A DNA stretch of 56,710 nucleotides from Knoellia sp. Soil729 (lineage in GTDB: Bacteria > Actinomycetota > Actinomycetes > Actinomycetales > Dermatophilaceae): assembly GCF_001427985.1 (NCBI RefSeq), contig NZ_LMSA01000002.1, positions 665,139 through 721,848 on the forward strand, in the 5' to 3' direction. This document shows, piece after piece, positions 16,897 to 26,055 of the stretch. A program made the translations under genes and the position numbers. Position 1 is the first letter of the stretch, and every line of letters starts with the position of its first letter. Under the pieces are notes generated by a model, which was given only the letters and a program-made list of their open reading frames with translations, searched no databases and had not been told where the DNA came from.

Positions 16897-18474
16897 ATGC
16901 CGATCAGTCTCCTGACCGTGGCTGCGGTCATGGTCAAGCGCGGGCTCATCGCGCCCGGCCCACCGCACCGCCAGCTCAACCAGCTGCTAGCGCTGCACAA
17001 GTGGGGATTCGGCCTCGCGGGTGAGCTCCGCCAGGCGGCCAGCCGCAGCCCCCAGCACGTCGCAGTCGTCGACGAGGAGCGGGGGGAGGTGACCTACGGC
17101 GAGCTGCTGCGCCGGTCCGAGCGTGCCTCCGGGCTGCTGCGAGCCAAGGGCTTCCGGCCCGGGGAGCGCGTCGGCCTCCTTGCCCGCAACCACGTCGGCG
17201 CCATCGAGATCATCACCGGCGCATCCGCCGTCGGGGTCGACCTCGTGCTCATGAACACCGGACTGTCGGCGGGGCAGCTCGCCCAGGTGGCGAACGAGCA
17301 GGAGCTGACGGCCCTCATCCATGACGACGAGTTCGACGCCATGGTCGGTGAGCTCCCGGACGGACTTTCCGTCATCCGTGAGAGCGACTGGGCGAGCGAG
17401 CTGGACGCGGCGACGGACGTGCCGGACCTGGCCCCACCCCCCAAGGATGGCCGCACCATCATTCTCACCTCGGGCACGACGGGCACGCCCAAGGGCGCAG
17501 CACGCAAGTCCCCGAGCGGCTTCGGCCCCCTCGTCTCGATCATCGAGCGCATCCCCCTGCGAGCGCAGGACCGCATTCTCGTCAGCGCCCCGATCTTCCA
17601 CACCTGGGGCTATGCCGCGATGCAGCTGGGCTTCGCCCTGCGCGCGACGATCGTGCTGCAGCGTCGCTTCGACCCGCAGTCGGCCAAGGACGCCCTCGAG
17701 ACGCAGAAGTGTCACGCGATGTTCGCCGTCCCCGTGATGCTCCAACGGATGATGGAGCTTCCCGCCGATCCAACAGGCAGGTCACGGCGCAGCAACCTGC
17801 GCGTCGTGGCCACCTCCGGGTCGGCGTACCCCCACGGCTTCACGACGACGTTCATGGACGAGTACGGCGACGTGCTCTACAACCTCTACGGGTCGACCGA
17901 GGCTTCTTGGGTCTGCATCGCCACGCCCGAGGACCTGCGACGTGACCCCGACACCGCAGGCACTCCCCCGCTGGGCACCGTCGTCAAGATCCTCGACGCC
18001 GACAACCGCGAGGTCCCCGCAGGGGAGACCGGGCGGATCTTCTGCGGCAACGAGCTCGTCTTCGACGGCTACACCTCGGGTACGACCAAGGACTTCGTGG
18101 ACGGCCTCGTGTCGACCGGCGACTTGGGGCACGAGAAGGACGGCCTGTTCCACGTCGACGGCCGCGATGACGACATGATCGTCAGCGGGGGTGAGAACGT
18201 CTACCCGGTCGAGGTCGAGTCGCTCCTCGTCGACCACCCCGCCGTCCGCGAGGTCTCCGTCGTGGGCGTGCCCGACCCGGAGTTCGGCCAGCGTCTCGCG
18301 GCATTTCTCGTGCTCAACGAGGGGGCCGAGCTCGACGCCGATGACGTCAAGGCGCACGTCAAGGCCCACCGGGCTCGTCACTGCGTGCCGCGCGAGGTCG
18401 TCTTCCTCGACGAGCTCCCCCGCAATGCCACCGGCAAGGTCCTCGTGCGGGAGCTGCGCGGCAGGGTCACCTGA
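16897..18474 (+). CDS. Fatty-acid--CoA ligase (acyl-CoA synthetase)
   Basis: A 525-aa AMP-forming ligase of the ANL superfamily that activates a carboxylic acid to its CoA thioester. Motifs run in order: the P-loop TSGTTGTPKG (residues 191-200), LYGSTEASWV, the adenylation core STGDLGHEKDGLFHVDGRDD, and the C-terminal catalytic Lys in PRNATGKVLVREL. It begins 2 bp after the SCP2 gene. The early LNQLLALHKWGFGLAGEL is typical of actinobacterial long-chain acyl-CoA synthetases. Chain-length preference is not visible from the sequence. Confidence 0.9.
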   Translation: MPISLLTVAAVMVKRGLIAPGPPHRQLNQLLALHKWGFGLAGELRQAASRSPQHVAVVDEERGEVTYGELLRRSERASGLLRAKGFRPGERVGLLARNHVGAIEIITGASAVGVDLVLMNTGLSAGQLAQVANEQELTALIHDDEFDAMVGELPDGLSVIRESDWASELDAATDVPDLAPPPKDGRTIILTSGTTGTPKGAARKSPSGFGPLVSIIERIPLRAQDRILVSAPIFHTWGYAAMQLGFALRATIVLQRRFDPQSAKDALETQKCHAMFAVPVMLQRMMELPADPTGRSRRSNLRVVATSGSAYPHGFTTTFMDEYGDVLYNLYGSTEASWVCIATPEDLRRDPDTAGTPPLGTVVKILDADNREVPAGETGRIFCGNELVFDGYTSGTTKDFVDGLVSTGDLGHEKDGLFHVDGRDDDMIVSGGENVYPVEVESLLVDHPAVREVSVVGVPDPEFGQRLAAFLVLNEGAELDADDVKAHVKAHRARHCVPREVVFLDELPRNATGKVLVRELRGRVT

Positions 18475-18521
18475 GCCGTTCCCGCCCGCCGGACAGCACG
18501 GTCGTGGATACGGTTGCCCTC

Positions 18522-20486
18522 GTGAAGACCCTGAGCGCGGTGCCGCATCTCTGCGGCGTCGTCGTCCACCCCGGCAAGCCCCGCAGCGCGGCAGCGGTCG
18601 CTGCGCTCCGCCGGGCGGTGCGGCAGCGCGGCTGGCCCGAGCCCGTCGTCCTCGAGACGACGGCCGACTCCGACGGCGCCGCCCAAGTGGGCGAGCTGCT
18701 GGGCCAGCGCGTCGACCGGCTCGTCGCCGTGGGAGGCGACGGCACTGTGCGCGAGGTCGCGGCGGCGCTGTCACGCTCCGGAGCCGTGGCTGACCACGTC
18801 GCCCTGGGCGTCGTGCCGACGGGGACGGCGAACCTCTGGGCTCGCACGGTGGGCCTGCACGCAGCCGACCTCGATGCCGCGTCGGAGCTGGCGCTGGACG
18901 GCGACCCTGTCGACAGCGACCTCGCCTGGGTGACCCTGACAGGCGCCGACGGCACGACGCGGACCCACGACGTCCTCGTCGTGACGGGGACCGGCATGGA
19001 TGCCGAGGCCTTCGCCGCCACGCCCGAGGCGCACAAGCACCGCTGGGGCTGGGCGGCCTACTTCGCGGCGCTCGGGCGTCGCATCGTCGGCGAACCGATC
19101 ACCGTGACGACCCACCTCGACGACCGACCCTCGGGGCGCGAGCCGGTGCGCACTGTCCTCGTCGGCAACTGCCGGGTGCTCCCCCTCGGGCTGCCGCTCA
19201 TGCCCTCGGCCTCGATGACGGACGGACGCCTCGACCTGCTCCTCGTCGCCCCGGGATCGTTGCTCGGCTGGTTCGGGGTTCTCGGCGGGATGCTCTCCCG
19301 GCGTCGCGGCGGCTGGACGGGTCTGCGGACCCACCGGGCGAGCCATGTGGTGCTCGACCTGGACCGCGAGAGCGCCGTGCACGTGGACGGCGACCCGGTG
19401 GGCAGCGCAGTGCGGCTGGAGGTCGGCGTGACCCCAGCAGCGGTGCTCGTGCGCTGTCCCCCGTCCGCGGCACGTCCCCAGGTGGGCGGCGAGGACGTGC
19501 GAGAGCTCCTCGCCGACCCCGGCCGGGACCTGGCCACCCTGGCACGCGCCCTGCAGCATGGTCGCCGCTGGTCCTCCGACCACGGGCACGAACAGCTCGT
19601 GCGCGACTCGTTCCTCGCCCTGTCCGGCACAGACCTCACGCGGTTCAAGAGCCTGCTCAACGCGGGCTCGGACCACCGCGACCTCGAGCACCTGGTCTTC
19701 GGCGTCGTCGACGACGAGGGCACGCGCCAGGACATCCTCGACCACATCGCCGCTCAGGCCGCGCTGGTCGACGTGCCCGACCTGCACGTCCTCAGCGACA
19801 TCGACGACACCCTGCGGTGCGCGCTCCACGACGACCGCTACCCGCGCGGCACGGTCTATCCGGGTGTCATCGCCCTCTATCGCGCCCTCGACGCCGGCCG
19901 CTCCGGAGACCCGCTCCGCCCCGGTGACCTGACCTTCGTCACCGCACGGCCGATGGACCCGGCCGGGCTCATCGAGCAGCACACCCGCCGTGGGCTGCGC
20001 GACCTCGGGCTGCCTCCGCACGCCGTCCTGTCCGGCACGTTCAACGGGCTGCGCAGCCACGACTCGATGGCCTCGGCCAAGATCGTGAACTTCGAGCGCT
20101 TCCGCCTGCTCATGCCCGAGACGCACGTGGTCTTCATCGGGGACAGCGGGCAGGGCGACATCGAGGTCGGTCGGCGGATGCTCCGCAGCGACCCCGACGC
20201 CGTGCGTCTCGTGCTCATCCACGACGTGGTCGGTCTTCCCGCCGACCGGCGCGAGTCACTGCGTTCCGAGGGCATCATTCTCGTCGACACTCCGGTGGGC
20301 GGCGCCGTCGAGGCGTATGCCGCGGGGTTGCTCTCCGACGCCGGGCTGGCCGCGGTCGTCGACGCCACGCAGCGCGACCTGCACGCCCTCACCTGGGACA
20401 CGCCTGAGCAGGAGCGCACCACCAGGCAGCTCGTGGAGCGTGACCTGGCAGCGGCGCGGGCCTCATCCAGTGGCCTGCAGGCCTAG
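18522..20486 (+). CDS. Diacylglycerol/lipid kinase fused to App1-like phosphatase
   Basis: A 654-aa two-domain protein. Residues about 10-310 are a DAGK-type lipid kinase with AVGGDGTVREV (GGDGT, residues 71-75) and VVPTGTANLWAR (residues 101-108). Residues about 320-654 match the App1 phosphatidate phosphatase domain: RCALHDDRYPRG preceded by SDIDDTL (Asp426, Asp428, the HAD-type DxDxT motif), FVTARPMDPAG, SGTFNGLRSHDSMASAKI and VFIGDSGQGDIE. One polypeptide thus appears able both to make and to dephosphorylate a lipid phosphate, or to act on different lipids. GTG at 18522 is preferred because TACGGT sits 7 nt upstream; GTG at 18504 is the alternative. It has no membrane segment. Confidence 0.85.
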   Translation: MKTLSAVPHLCGVVVHPGKPRSAAAVAALRRAVRQRGWPEPVVLETTADSDGAAQVGELLGQRVDRLVAVGGDGTVREVAAALSRSGAVADHVALGVVPTGTANLWARTVGLHAADLDAASELALDGDPVDSDLAWVTLTGADGTTRTHDVLVVTGTGMDAEAFAATPEAHKHRWGWAAYFAALGRRIVGEPITVTTHLDDRPSGREPVRTVLVGNCRVLPLGLPLMPSASMTDGRLDLLLVAPGSLLGWFGVLGGMLSRRRGGWTGLRTHRASHVVLDLDRESAVHVDGDPVGSAVRLEVGVTPAAVLVRCPPSAARPQVGGEDVRELLADPGRDLATLARALQHGRRWSSDHGHEQLVRDSFLALSGTDLTRFKSLLNAGSDHRDLEHLVFGVVDDEGTRQDILDHIAAQAALVDVPDLHVLSDIDDTLRCALHDDRYPRGTVYPGVIALYRALDAGRSGDPLRPGDLTFVTARPMDPAGLIEQHTRRGLRDLGLPPHAVLSGTFNGLRSHDSMASAKIVNFERFRLLMPETHVVFIGDSGQGDIEVGRRMLRSDPDAVRLVLIHDVVGLPADRRESLRSEGIILVDTPVGGAVEAYAAGLLSDAGLAAVVDATQRDLHALTWDTPEQERTTRQLVERDLAAARASSSGLQA

Positions 20487-20495
20487 AGTCGGGTC

Positions 20496-21284
20496 GTGGA
20501 CACGCGCAGCCCAGTTCTCTACCTCAGCCACGGTGCACCGCCCCTCGCCGACGACGAACGATGGACGGGTGAGCTCGCCACGTGGTCGCAGGACCTGCCC
20601 CGGCCGAGCAGCATCCTCGTCGTGTCGGCCCACTGGGAGCAGGCCCCGATCTCGGTGAGCTCGACGACGCCCGGGACCCCTCTGCTCTACGACTTCTGGG
20701 GGTTCCCGCAGAAGTACTACGACGTCACGTATGCCGCCCCTCCTGCGCCCGGGCTGGCCCAGTCCGTGGCGGGTCTCCTCGGCGACACCGGCGGAGGGCT
20801 GCACCAGGACCCGTCCCGGGGACTCGACCACGGCGCCTACGTGCCGCTCGTGGAGATGTTCCCCGAGGCCGACGTCCCCGTCATCCAGCTCTCGATGCCG
20901 ACCCTGGACCCCAAGGCCCTGTTCGACATCGGCACCAGGCTCGCGCCACTGCGCGACGAGGGCACGCTCATCATCGGTTCGGGCTTCACCACCCACAACC
21001 TCGGCTGGTTCAACCCGCACGCGCCCGCCGACGCCGCCCCGCCGGCGCCCTCCTCCGAGTTCGACCACTGGGCTGCCGAGGCGGTCGAGTCCGGTGACGT
21101 GGACGCCATCCTCGACTTCATGGACAAGGCACCCGCTGCCCGTGAGGCGCACCCGCGCACCGAGCACTGGGCGCCGCTCTTCGTCAGCCTCGGCGCGGCC
21201 CACGCCAGTGGTGGCATCGACGGCAGCAGCGTCATCGACGGGTTCTGGTTCGGGCTGTCCAAGCGTTCCTGGCAGTTCGCCTGA
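20496..21284 (+). CDS. LigB/YgiD-type extradiol ring-cleavage dioxygenase (DODA)
   Basis: A 262-aa enzyme of the DODA class III extradiol dioxygenase family. Metal-binding histidines are visible in LSHGAPP (His12), SAHWE (His46) and LDHGAYVPL (His112), with GSGFTTHNLGW and the C-terminal HPRTEHWAPLF also conserved. The family cleaves catechols such as DOPA in vitro, and the bacterial physiological role is often unclear. The GTG at 20496 follows TAGAGT by 6 nt (leaderless). The gene ends at a strong bidirectional terminator. Confidence 0.9.
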   Translation: MDTRSPVLYLSHGAPPLADDERWTGELATWSQDLPRPSSILVVSAHWEQAPISVSSTTPGTPLLYDFWGFPQKYYDVTYAAPPAPGLAQSVAGLLGDTGGGLHQDPSRGLDHGAYVPLVEMFPEADVPVIQLSMPTLDPKALFDIGTRLAPLRDEGTLIIGSGFTTHNLGWFNPHAPADAAPPAPSSEFDHWAAEAVESGDVDAILDFMDKAPAAREAHPRTEHWAPLFVSLGAAHASGGIDGSSVIDGFWFGLSKRSWQFA

Positions 21285-21303
21285 GACGACCACCCGAGAA
21301 CGC

Positions 21304-21343
21304 GAGAACGCCTCGTATGCCGTGCAACCGGCATACGAGGCGT
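21304..21343. terminator. Perfect bidirectional terminator built from the GGCATAC motif
   Basis: A 17-bp perfect stem (gaacgcctcgtatgccg and its complement) with a 6-nt loop lies between convergent genes. Both arms contain the recurrent GTATGCC/GGCATAC motif. The + strand continues as ttggttc. Confidence 0.9.
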
Positions 21344-21363
21344 TCTTGGTTCTGCGGTGGAGC

Positions 21364-21660
21364 TCAGTGACGCGGCTTGGGCTTCTTGCGAGGTGCCGGC
21401 CGCGTCTCGTCGTCGATCACGGGCTCGACGTGGTCGGGGACCACGGTCGGGCGCGCCCTGGCCCAGCCGATGAAGAGCGCCGACACGACGATCAGCGCGA
21501 GACCCGTCCAGAGGTTGGCGTTGACCCCGCCGGTCTTGTCGAGCTCCTTGTCCCCGAGGAGACCCATGAGCGTGAGGATGATGCCGTAGAGCCCGAGGAG
21601 CATCCCGATGAAGTTGCGGATGTCGAAGGCTCCGGCCGTCTTCTTGTTGGTGTCAGCCAT
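21364..21660 (-). CDS. Small two-helix membrane protein, partner of the symporter
   Basis: 98 aa. A short hydrophilic start (MADTNKKTAGAFDIRNF) leads into helix 1 (IGMLLGLYGIILTLMGLLG), a short loop, helix 2 (LWTGLALIVVSALFIGWARA), and a basic, Pro-rich tail (RPAPRKKPKPRH). It starts 11 bp after the symporter stop on the same strand, so the two are probably co-transcribed. Small hydrophobic partners are common beside sodium/solute symporters. No catalytic motif is seen. Confidence 0.85.
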   Translation of the reverse strand: MADTNKKTAGAFDIRNFIGMLLGLYGIILTLMGLLGDKELDKTGGVNANLWTGLALIVVSALFIGWARARPTVVPDHVEPVIDDETRPAPRKKPKPRH

Positions 21661-21671
21661 GTCGGGCACTC

Positions 21672-23417
21672 CTAGAAGAGGAAGTTGAGGAGGAGGACGA
21701 GGACACCCGCGATGATCGCGAGCGGGATGGTGCGCTGGTACCACGGACGTGCGGCCTCGTGAGGATCGACGAGGTCTTCCTTCGGGGTCTCCGAGTAGAC
21801 CAGGCCCTTGAGCTCGGAGGCCGGCTTGGGCTCCGTGGCCATGGAGACGACGACGGAGACGATGATGTCCACGACGAAGGCGGTGGAGGCTGCAACGAAC
21901 GCCAGCCCCTGACCCGGCAGCGAGAACAGCCCGAAGATGTCGGGGTTGCCGCACATCCACACGAGGATGGCCGACAGGGTTCCGGACACCAGGCCCATCC
22001 AACCGGCGGTGGGTGTCATCCGCTTCCAGAACATGCCGAGGATGAACGTCGCGAACAGCGGTGCGTTGAAGAAGCCGAACAACGTCTGGAGGTAGTCCAT
22101 GATGTTGCTGAAGTTGCCGGCGATCGACGCGGTGAAGATCGCGATGAACGTGGCTGCGACCGTGGCGAGGCGCCCGATGCGCAGGTAGTAGTCGTCGCTG
22201 CGGTCCTTGCGGATGTAGCGCTCCCACAGGTCATAGCTGAAGACCGTGTTGAAGGCCGAGATGTTGGCCGCCATCCCAGCCATGAACGCCGCGAGCAGGC
22301 CCGCGATCGCCAGCCCGAGAAGGCCGTTGGGCAGGACGTCGCGCATGAGGAGGATGAGGGCGTCGTTGTACTGGACGTTGCCGCCGGCACCGCCCTTGGG
22401 CGCACCCCCGGCCTTGAGGTCGGCCATCTCCTTGACGAGGACCGCCGCGATCATGCCCGGGACGATGACGATGAACGGGATGAACATCTTGGGGAAGGCG
22501 CCGATGATGGGCGTCTTGCGGGCCGAGGAGATGGAGTCCGAGGCCATCGCGCGCTGGACCTCGACGAAGTTCGTCGTCCAGTAGCCGAAGGACAGCACGA
22601 AGCCCAGACCGAACACGATGCCGATTACCGACAGGATCGGCGAGTCGAAGCCGGACAGCGCCTGACCCGACCACGACGACTGCTGCTGGGCGACGGTCGC
22701 GGTCGTGTCACCGGTGGCACCGTCGATGGCCGGCTTCATCTTGTCCATGAGGCCGCTCCAGCCGCCGACCTTGTGGAGGCCGATGAGGGTCAGCGGGAGC
22801 AGCGACGCCACGATCACGAAGAACTGCAGGACCTCGTTGTAGATCGCTGCGGACAGGCCACCGAGCGTGATGTACGACAGCACGATGGCTGCCGCCACGA
22901 TGAGCGCGACCCACATGGGCCAGCCGAGGAGGGCCTGGACGATCGAGCCGAGGAGGTAGAGGTTGACGCCGGCGATGAGGAGCTGGGCCAACGCGAAGCT
23001 GAGGGCGTTGACGAGGTGGGCGCCGGTGCCGAAACGGCGGAACATGAACTCCGGGACCGAGCGCACCTTGGACCCGTAGTAGAACGGCATCATCACCACG
23101 CCGAGGAACAGCATGGCGGGGATGGCGCCGACCCAGAAGTAGTGGACCGTCGGCAGCCCGATCTGCGCGCCGTTGGCGGACATGCCCATGATCTCGACGG
23201 CGCCGAGGTTGGCCGAGATGAACGCAAGACCGGTGACCCATGCCGGGAGCGAGCGCCCGGACAGGAAGAAGTCGATCGAGTCGGACACGGCGCGGCGCGC
23301 GGCCAGGCCGATGCCCATCACGAACACGAAGTACAGCGCGACCATGACGTAGTCGACGGCATTCGCGTCGATGAGTGGCTTGGCAGCCAGGGCTGCCGGT
23401 GCAAGGGCCGATGTCAT
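21672..23417 (-). CDS. Sodium:solute symporter (SSS family)
   Basis: A 581-aa cytoplasmic-membrane transporter with about 14 predicted helices and the LeuT-like fold. Features include the early DFFLSGRSLPAWVTGLAF motif, SANLGAVEIMGMSANGA, the family signature region MAANISAFNTVFSYDLWERY, and FGFFNAPLFATFILGMFWKR. The sequence is closest in style to vSGLT-like sugar or inositol symporters rather than acetate or proline carriers. The solute cannot be told. It forms a unit with the small membrane protein downstream. A MarR gene lies upstream on the same strand, but the 104-bp gap does not prove control. Confidence 0.88.
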   Translation of the reverse strand: MTSALAPAALAAKPLIDANAVDYVMVALYFVFVMGIGLAARRAVSDSIDFFLSGRSLPAWVTGLAFISANLGAVEIMGMSANGAQIGLPTVHYFWVGAIPAMLFLGVVMMPFYYGSKVRSVPEFMFRRFGTGAHLVNALSFALAQLLIAGVNLYLLGSIVQALLGWPMWVALIVAAAIVLSYITLGGLSAAIYNEVLQFFVIVASLLPLTLIGLHKVGGWSGLMDKMKPAIDGATGDTTATVAQQQSSWSGQALSGFDSPILSVIGIVFGLGFVLSFGYWTTNFVEVQRAMASDSISSARKTPIIGAFPKMFIPFIVIVPGMIAAVLVKEMADLKAGGAPKGGAGGNVQYNDALILLMRDVLPNGLLGLAIAGLLAAFMAGMAANISAFNTVFSYDLWERYIRKDRSDDYYLRIGRLATVAATFIAIFTASIAGNFSNIMDYLQTLFGFFNAPLFATFILGMFWKRMTPTAGWMGLVSGTLSAILVWMCGNPDIFGLFSLPGQGLAFVAASTAFVVDIIVSVVVSMATEPKPASELKGLVYSETPKEDLVDPHEAARPWYQRTIPLAIIAGVLVLLLNFLF

Positions 23418-23521
23418 CGGCGAACCTCCTCGTCATCGGGGCGGCTCCGAGAGCCCGAACGCGTTCAACCTACTCCCGCACGACGCCCGAACCGGGGACC
23501 AGAGCCACCCCGTGAGCGAGC

Positions 23522-24025
23522 TCAGCCGCCGGAGTCGCGTCGGTCCTGGGGCGCGGCCCCCGTCGGGTCCACCCGGGAGAGGATCGCCGCGAGGGCGTCG
23601 GACAGGGCCGCAACCTGCTTCGGCGACAACGGGTCGAGGACGTTCTCCCGCACCGTGGCCAGGTGCCCCGGAGAGGCCTCGACGATGGCCTCGAAGCCGG
23701 CGTCGGTGAGCCGGGCGTTGATCGCCCGCTTGTCCTCGGGCGCCACGGACCGCTCGACGTAGCCCTGCGCCTCGAGCCGCCGGACCACGTGCGAGAGCCT
23801 GGGGAGGGTCGCGTTGGTCTGGAGCCCGAGCAGCGTCATCCGCAACGTGCGCTCCGGCGCGTCCGAGAGCATCGCCAGCACCTGGTACTCGAAGTGCGTC
23901 ATGCCGCTGTCGCGCCGCAGCTGGGAGTCGAGCACCCCGGGCAGGCGTTCTGCGACGGCGATGAGACGCAGCCATGCCGTCATCTCGGCCTCGTCCAGCC
24001 AGCGCGGTTCGTCCTTGCCACTCAC
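23522..24025 (-). CDS. MarR-family transcriptional regulator
   Basis: A 167-aa winged-helix regulator. Core: GMTHFEYQVLAMLSDAPERT, recognition helix LPRLSHVVRRLEAQGYVER, and wing SVAPEDKRAINARLTDAG with the conserved D-x-R. MarR proteins usually repress neighbouring genes and release on binding phenolic or other ligands. The GTG start at 24025 is set by TAGGCT 7 nt upstream. It lies between the symporter and the ABC exporter, all on one strand; which of these it controls is unclear. Confidence 0.9.
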   Translation of the reverse strand: MSGKDEPRWLDEAEMTAWLRLIAVAERLPGVLDSQLRRDSGMTHFEYQVLAMLSDAPERTLRMTLLGLQTNATLPRLSHVVRRLEAQGYVERSVAPEDKRAINARLTDAGFEAIVEASPGHLATVRENVLDPLSPKQVAALSDALAAILSRVDPTGAAPQDRRDSGG

Positions 24026-24060
24026 GTGCCGCAGCCTAGTGGTGGGCGCGAGGGGTTCAC

Positions 24061-26055
24061 CTACTCGACCGGCTCGGCGACAGCGGAACGGAACTGCGCG
24101 GCATACAGCTGCGCGAAGGCACCACCTGCGGCGAGCAGGTCCGCATGCGAACCCTGCTCGACGATGCGCCCGTCCTCCATGACGAGGATGAGGTCGGCGT
24201 CGCGGATCGTCGAGAGACGGTGTGCGATGACGAAGCTCGTCCGGTCCCGGCGCAGGGCCGCCATGGCCTGCTGCACGAGGAGCTCGGTGCGCGTGTCCAC
24301 CGACGAGGTGGCCTCGTCGAGGATGAGCAGGGCGGGGTCCGACAGGAAGGCGCGGGCGATGGTGATGAGCTGCTTCTCGCCCGCACTGATGTTGCCGGCC
24401 TCGGCGTCGAGCACCGTGTCGTAGCCGTCGGGCAGCGAGTGCACGAACCGGTCGACATAGGTGGCCTGCGCCGCCGCGACGACCTCGTCCTCGGAGGCGT
24501 CCGGCCGGCCGTACGCGATGTTGTCGCGGATGGTCCCGCCGAAGAGCCACGTGTCCTGCAGGACCATCCCGATCTCGCTGCGCAGGTTGTGCCGCGAGAG
24601 ATCGGTGATGTCGACTCCGTCGAGGGTGATCCGGCCGGAGCTGAGCTCGTAGAACCGCATGATGAGGTTGACGAGCGTGGTCTTGCCGGCGCCGGTCGGT
24701 CCGACGATCGCCACCATCTGGCCGGGCTCGACGGTGAGGTCGAGGTGCTCGATGAGCGGGGACTCGGGCGTGTACGAGAAGGAGACATCCTCGAACGCAA
24801 CGCGGCCATGCGGGTCGTCGAGGACCATCGGGGTGGCTGCCTCGACCTGCTGCTCGGGAGCGTCGAGGACCTCGAAGACCCGCTCGGCAGACGCGACTCC
24901 GGACTGCATGAGGTTCGCCATCGAGGCCACCTGGGTGAGGGGCTGGGTGAACTGGCGGGAGTACTGGATGAACGCCTGCACGTCACCGAGCGACATCGAC
25001 CCGCTCGCCACGCGCAGGCCCCCGATGACGGCGATGACCACGTAGTTGAGGTTCCCGATGAACATCATCGTGGGCATGATGATGCCGCTGATGAACTGCG
25101 CGCCGAAGCCCGCCGTGAACAGGTCGTCGTTCTTTTCCCGGAACGCCTCGCCTGCTTCTTTCTGACGCCCGAAGACCTTGACCAGCTGGTGACCCGTGAA
25201 GGTCTCCTCGACGATGCCGTTGAGCTCGCCGGTGGACTTCCACTGCTGCACGAAGTGCTTCTGCGACCGCTTGCCGATCGTGGCCGTCACCATGATCGTG
25301 ATCGGGATCGTCACCAGGGCGATGACGGCGAGCAGCGGCGAGATGTAGAGCATCATCGCCACCATCGCGATGACGGTGAGCAGCGACGTCAGCAGCTGGC
25401 TCAGGGTCTGCTGGAGGCTCTGCGCGACGTTGTCGATGTCGTTGGTGACACGGCTGAGGAGCTCACCGCGCGGCTGGTTGTCGAAGTAGGGCAGCGGCAG
25501 CCGGTTGAGCTTGTCCTCGACGTCACGTCGCAGGTTGAAGATGGTCCGGTTGACCGCACCCGTGAGGATGTAGGCGCTGGCCCACTGCAGCAGGCTCGCG
25601 ACGACATAGATGCCGAGAACGAGGAGCAGGATCCGGCCGACGGCCCCGAAGTCGATGCCGGCACCGGGGACGAGGTGCGGCATGCCGGAGACGAGGTCGG
25701 CGAACGTGTCCTGCCCGTTGGCCCGCAGGCCCGCGACGATCTGGTCGATGCTGCCCTCGGAGGGGAGCTGCTTGCCGACGACACCCGCAAAGATGTAGTC
25801 GGTGGCGCGGCCCAGGATCTTGGGGCCGATGGCGTTGAGGATGACGCTGCCCACGGCGAACGCCAGGACGCCGTAGAGCGCGATGCGCTCGGGCCTGAGC
25901 AGGCCGAGCAGGCGCTTGGCGGAGGGCTTGAAGTTGACCGACTTCTCGGCGGGGATCCCCATCGCCATCGGGCCGTGGCGGTTGCCCGCGCGCGCCCCCG
26001 GACCGCGACGCGCCTCGGCGGCCTTCTCCTCCTCGGTCTTCACACCTTCGCTCAC
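24061..26055 (-). CDS. ABC exporter half-transporter, catalytic-site subunit
   Basis: A 664-aa TMD-NBD fusion, six-helix transmembrane domain then ATPase. Walker A is GPTGAGKTT, the signature is ISAGEKQL (a variant of LSGGQ), and Walker B is ALLILDEATSSVDTR with the catalytic Glu kept; the H-loop is FVIAHRLSTI. The GTG start at 26055 overlaps the stop of the partner gene by GTGA. Together they should form a heterodimeric multidrug- or lipid-type exporter. A positively charged N-terminal extension of about 50 residues precedes the first helix. Control is probably by the TetR gene two places upstream. Confidence 0.92.
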   Translation of the reverse strand: MSEGVKTEEEKAAEARRGPGARAGNRHGPMAMGIPAEKSVNFKPSAKRLLGLLRPERIALYGVLAFAVGSVILNAIGPKILGRATDYIFAGVVGKQLPSEGSIDQIVAGLRANGQDTFADLVSGMPHLVPGAGIDFGAVGRILLLVLGIYVVASLLQWASAYILTGAVNRTIFNLRRDVEDKLNRLPLPYFDNQPRGELLSRVTNDIDNVAQSLQQTLSQLLTSLLTVIAMVAMMLYISPLLAVIALVTIPITIMVTATIGKRSQKHFVQQWKSTGELNGIVEETFTGHQLVKVFGRQKEAGEAFREKNDDLFTAGFGAQFISGIIMPTMMFIGNLNYVVIAVIGGLRVASGSMSLGDVQAFIQYSRQFTQPLTQVASMANLMQSGVASAERVFEVLDAPEQQVEAATPMVLDDPHGRVAFEDVSFSYTPESPLIEHLDLTVEPGQMVAIVGPTGAGKTTLVNLIMRFYELSSGRITLDGVDITDLSRHNLRSEIGMVLQDTWLFGGTIRDNIAYGRPDASEDEVVAAAQATYVDRFVHSLPDGYDTVLDAEAGNISAGEKQLITIARAFLSDPALLILDEATSSVDTRTELLVQQAMAALRRDRTSFVIAHRLSTIRDADLILVMEDGRIVEQGSHADLLAAGGAFAQLYAAQFRSAVAEPVE

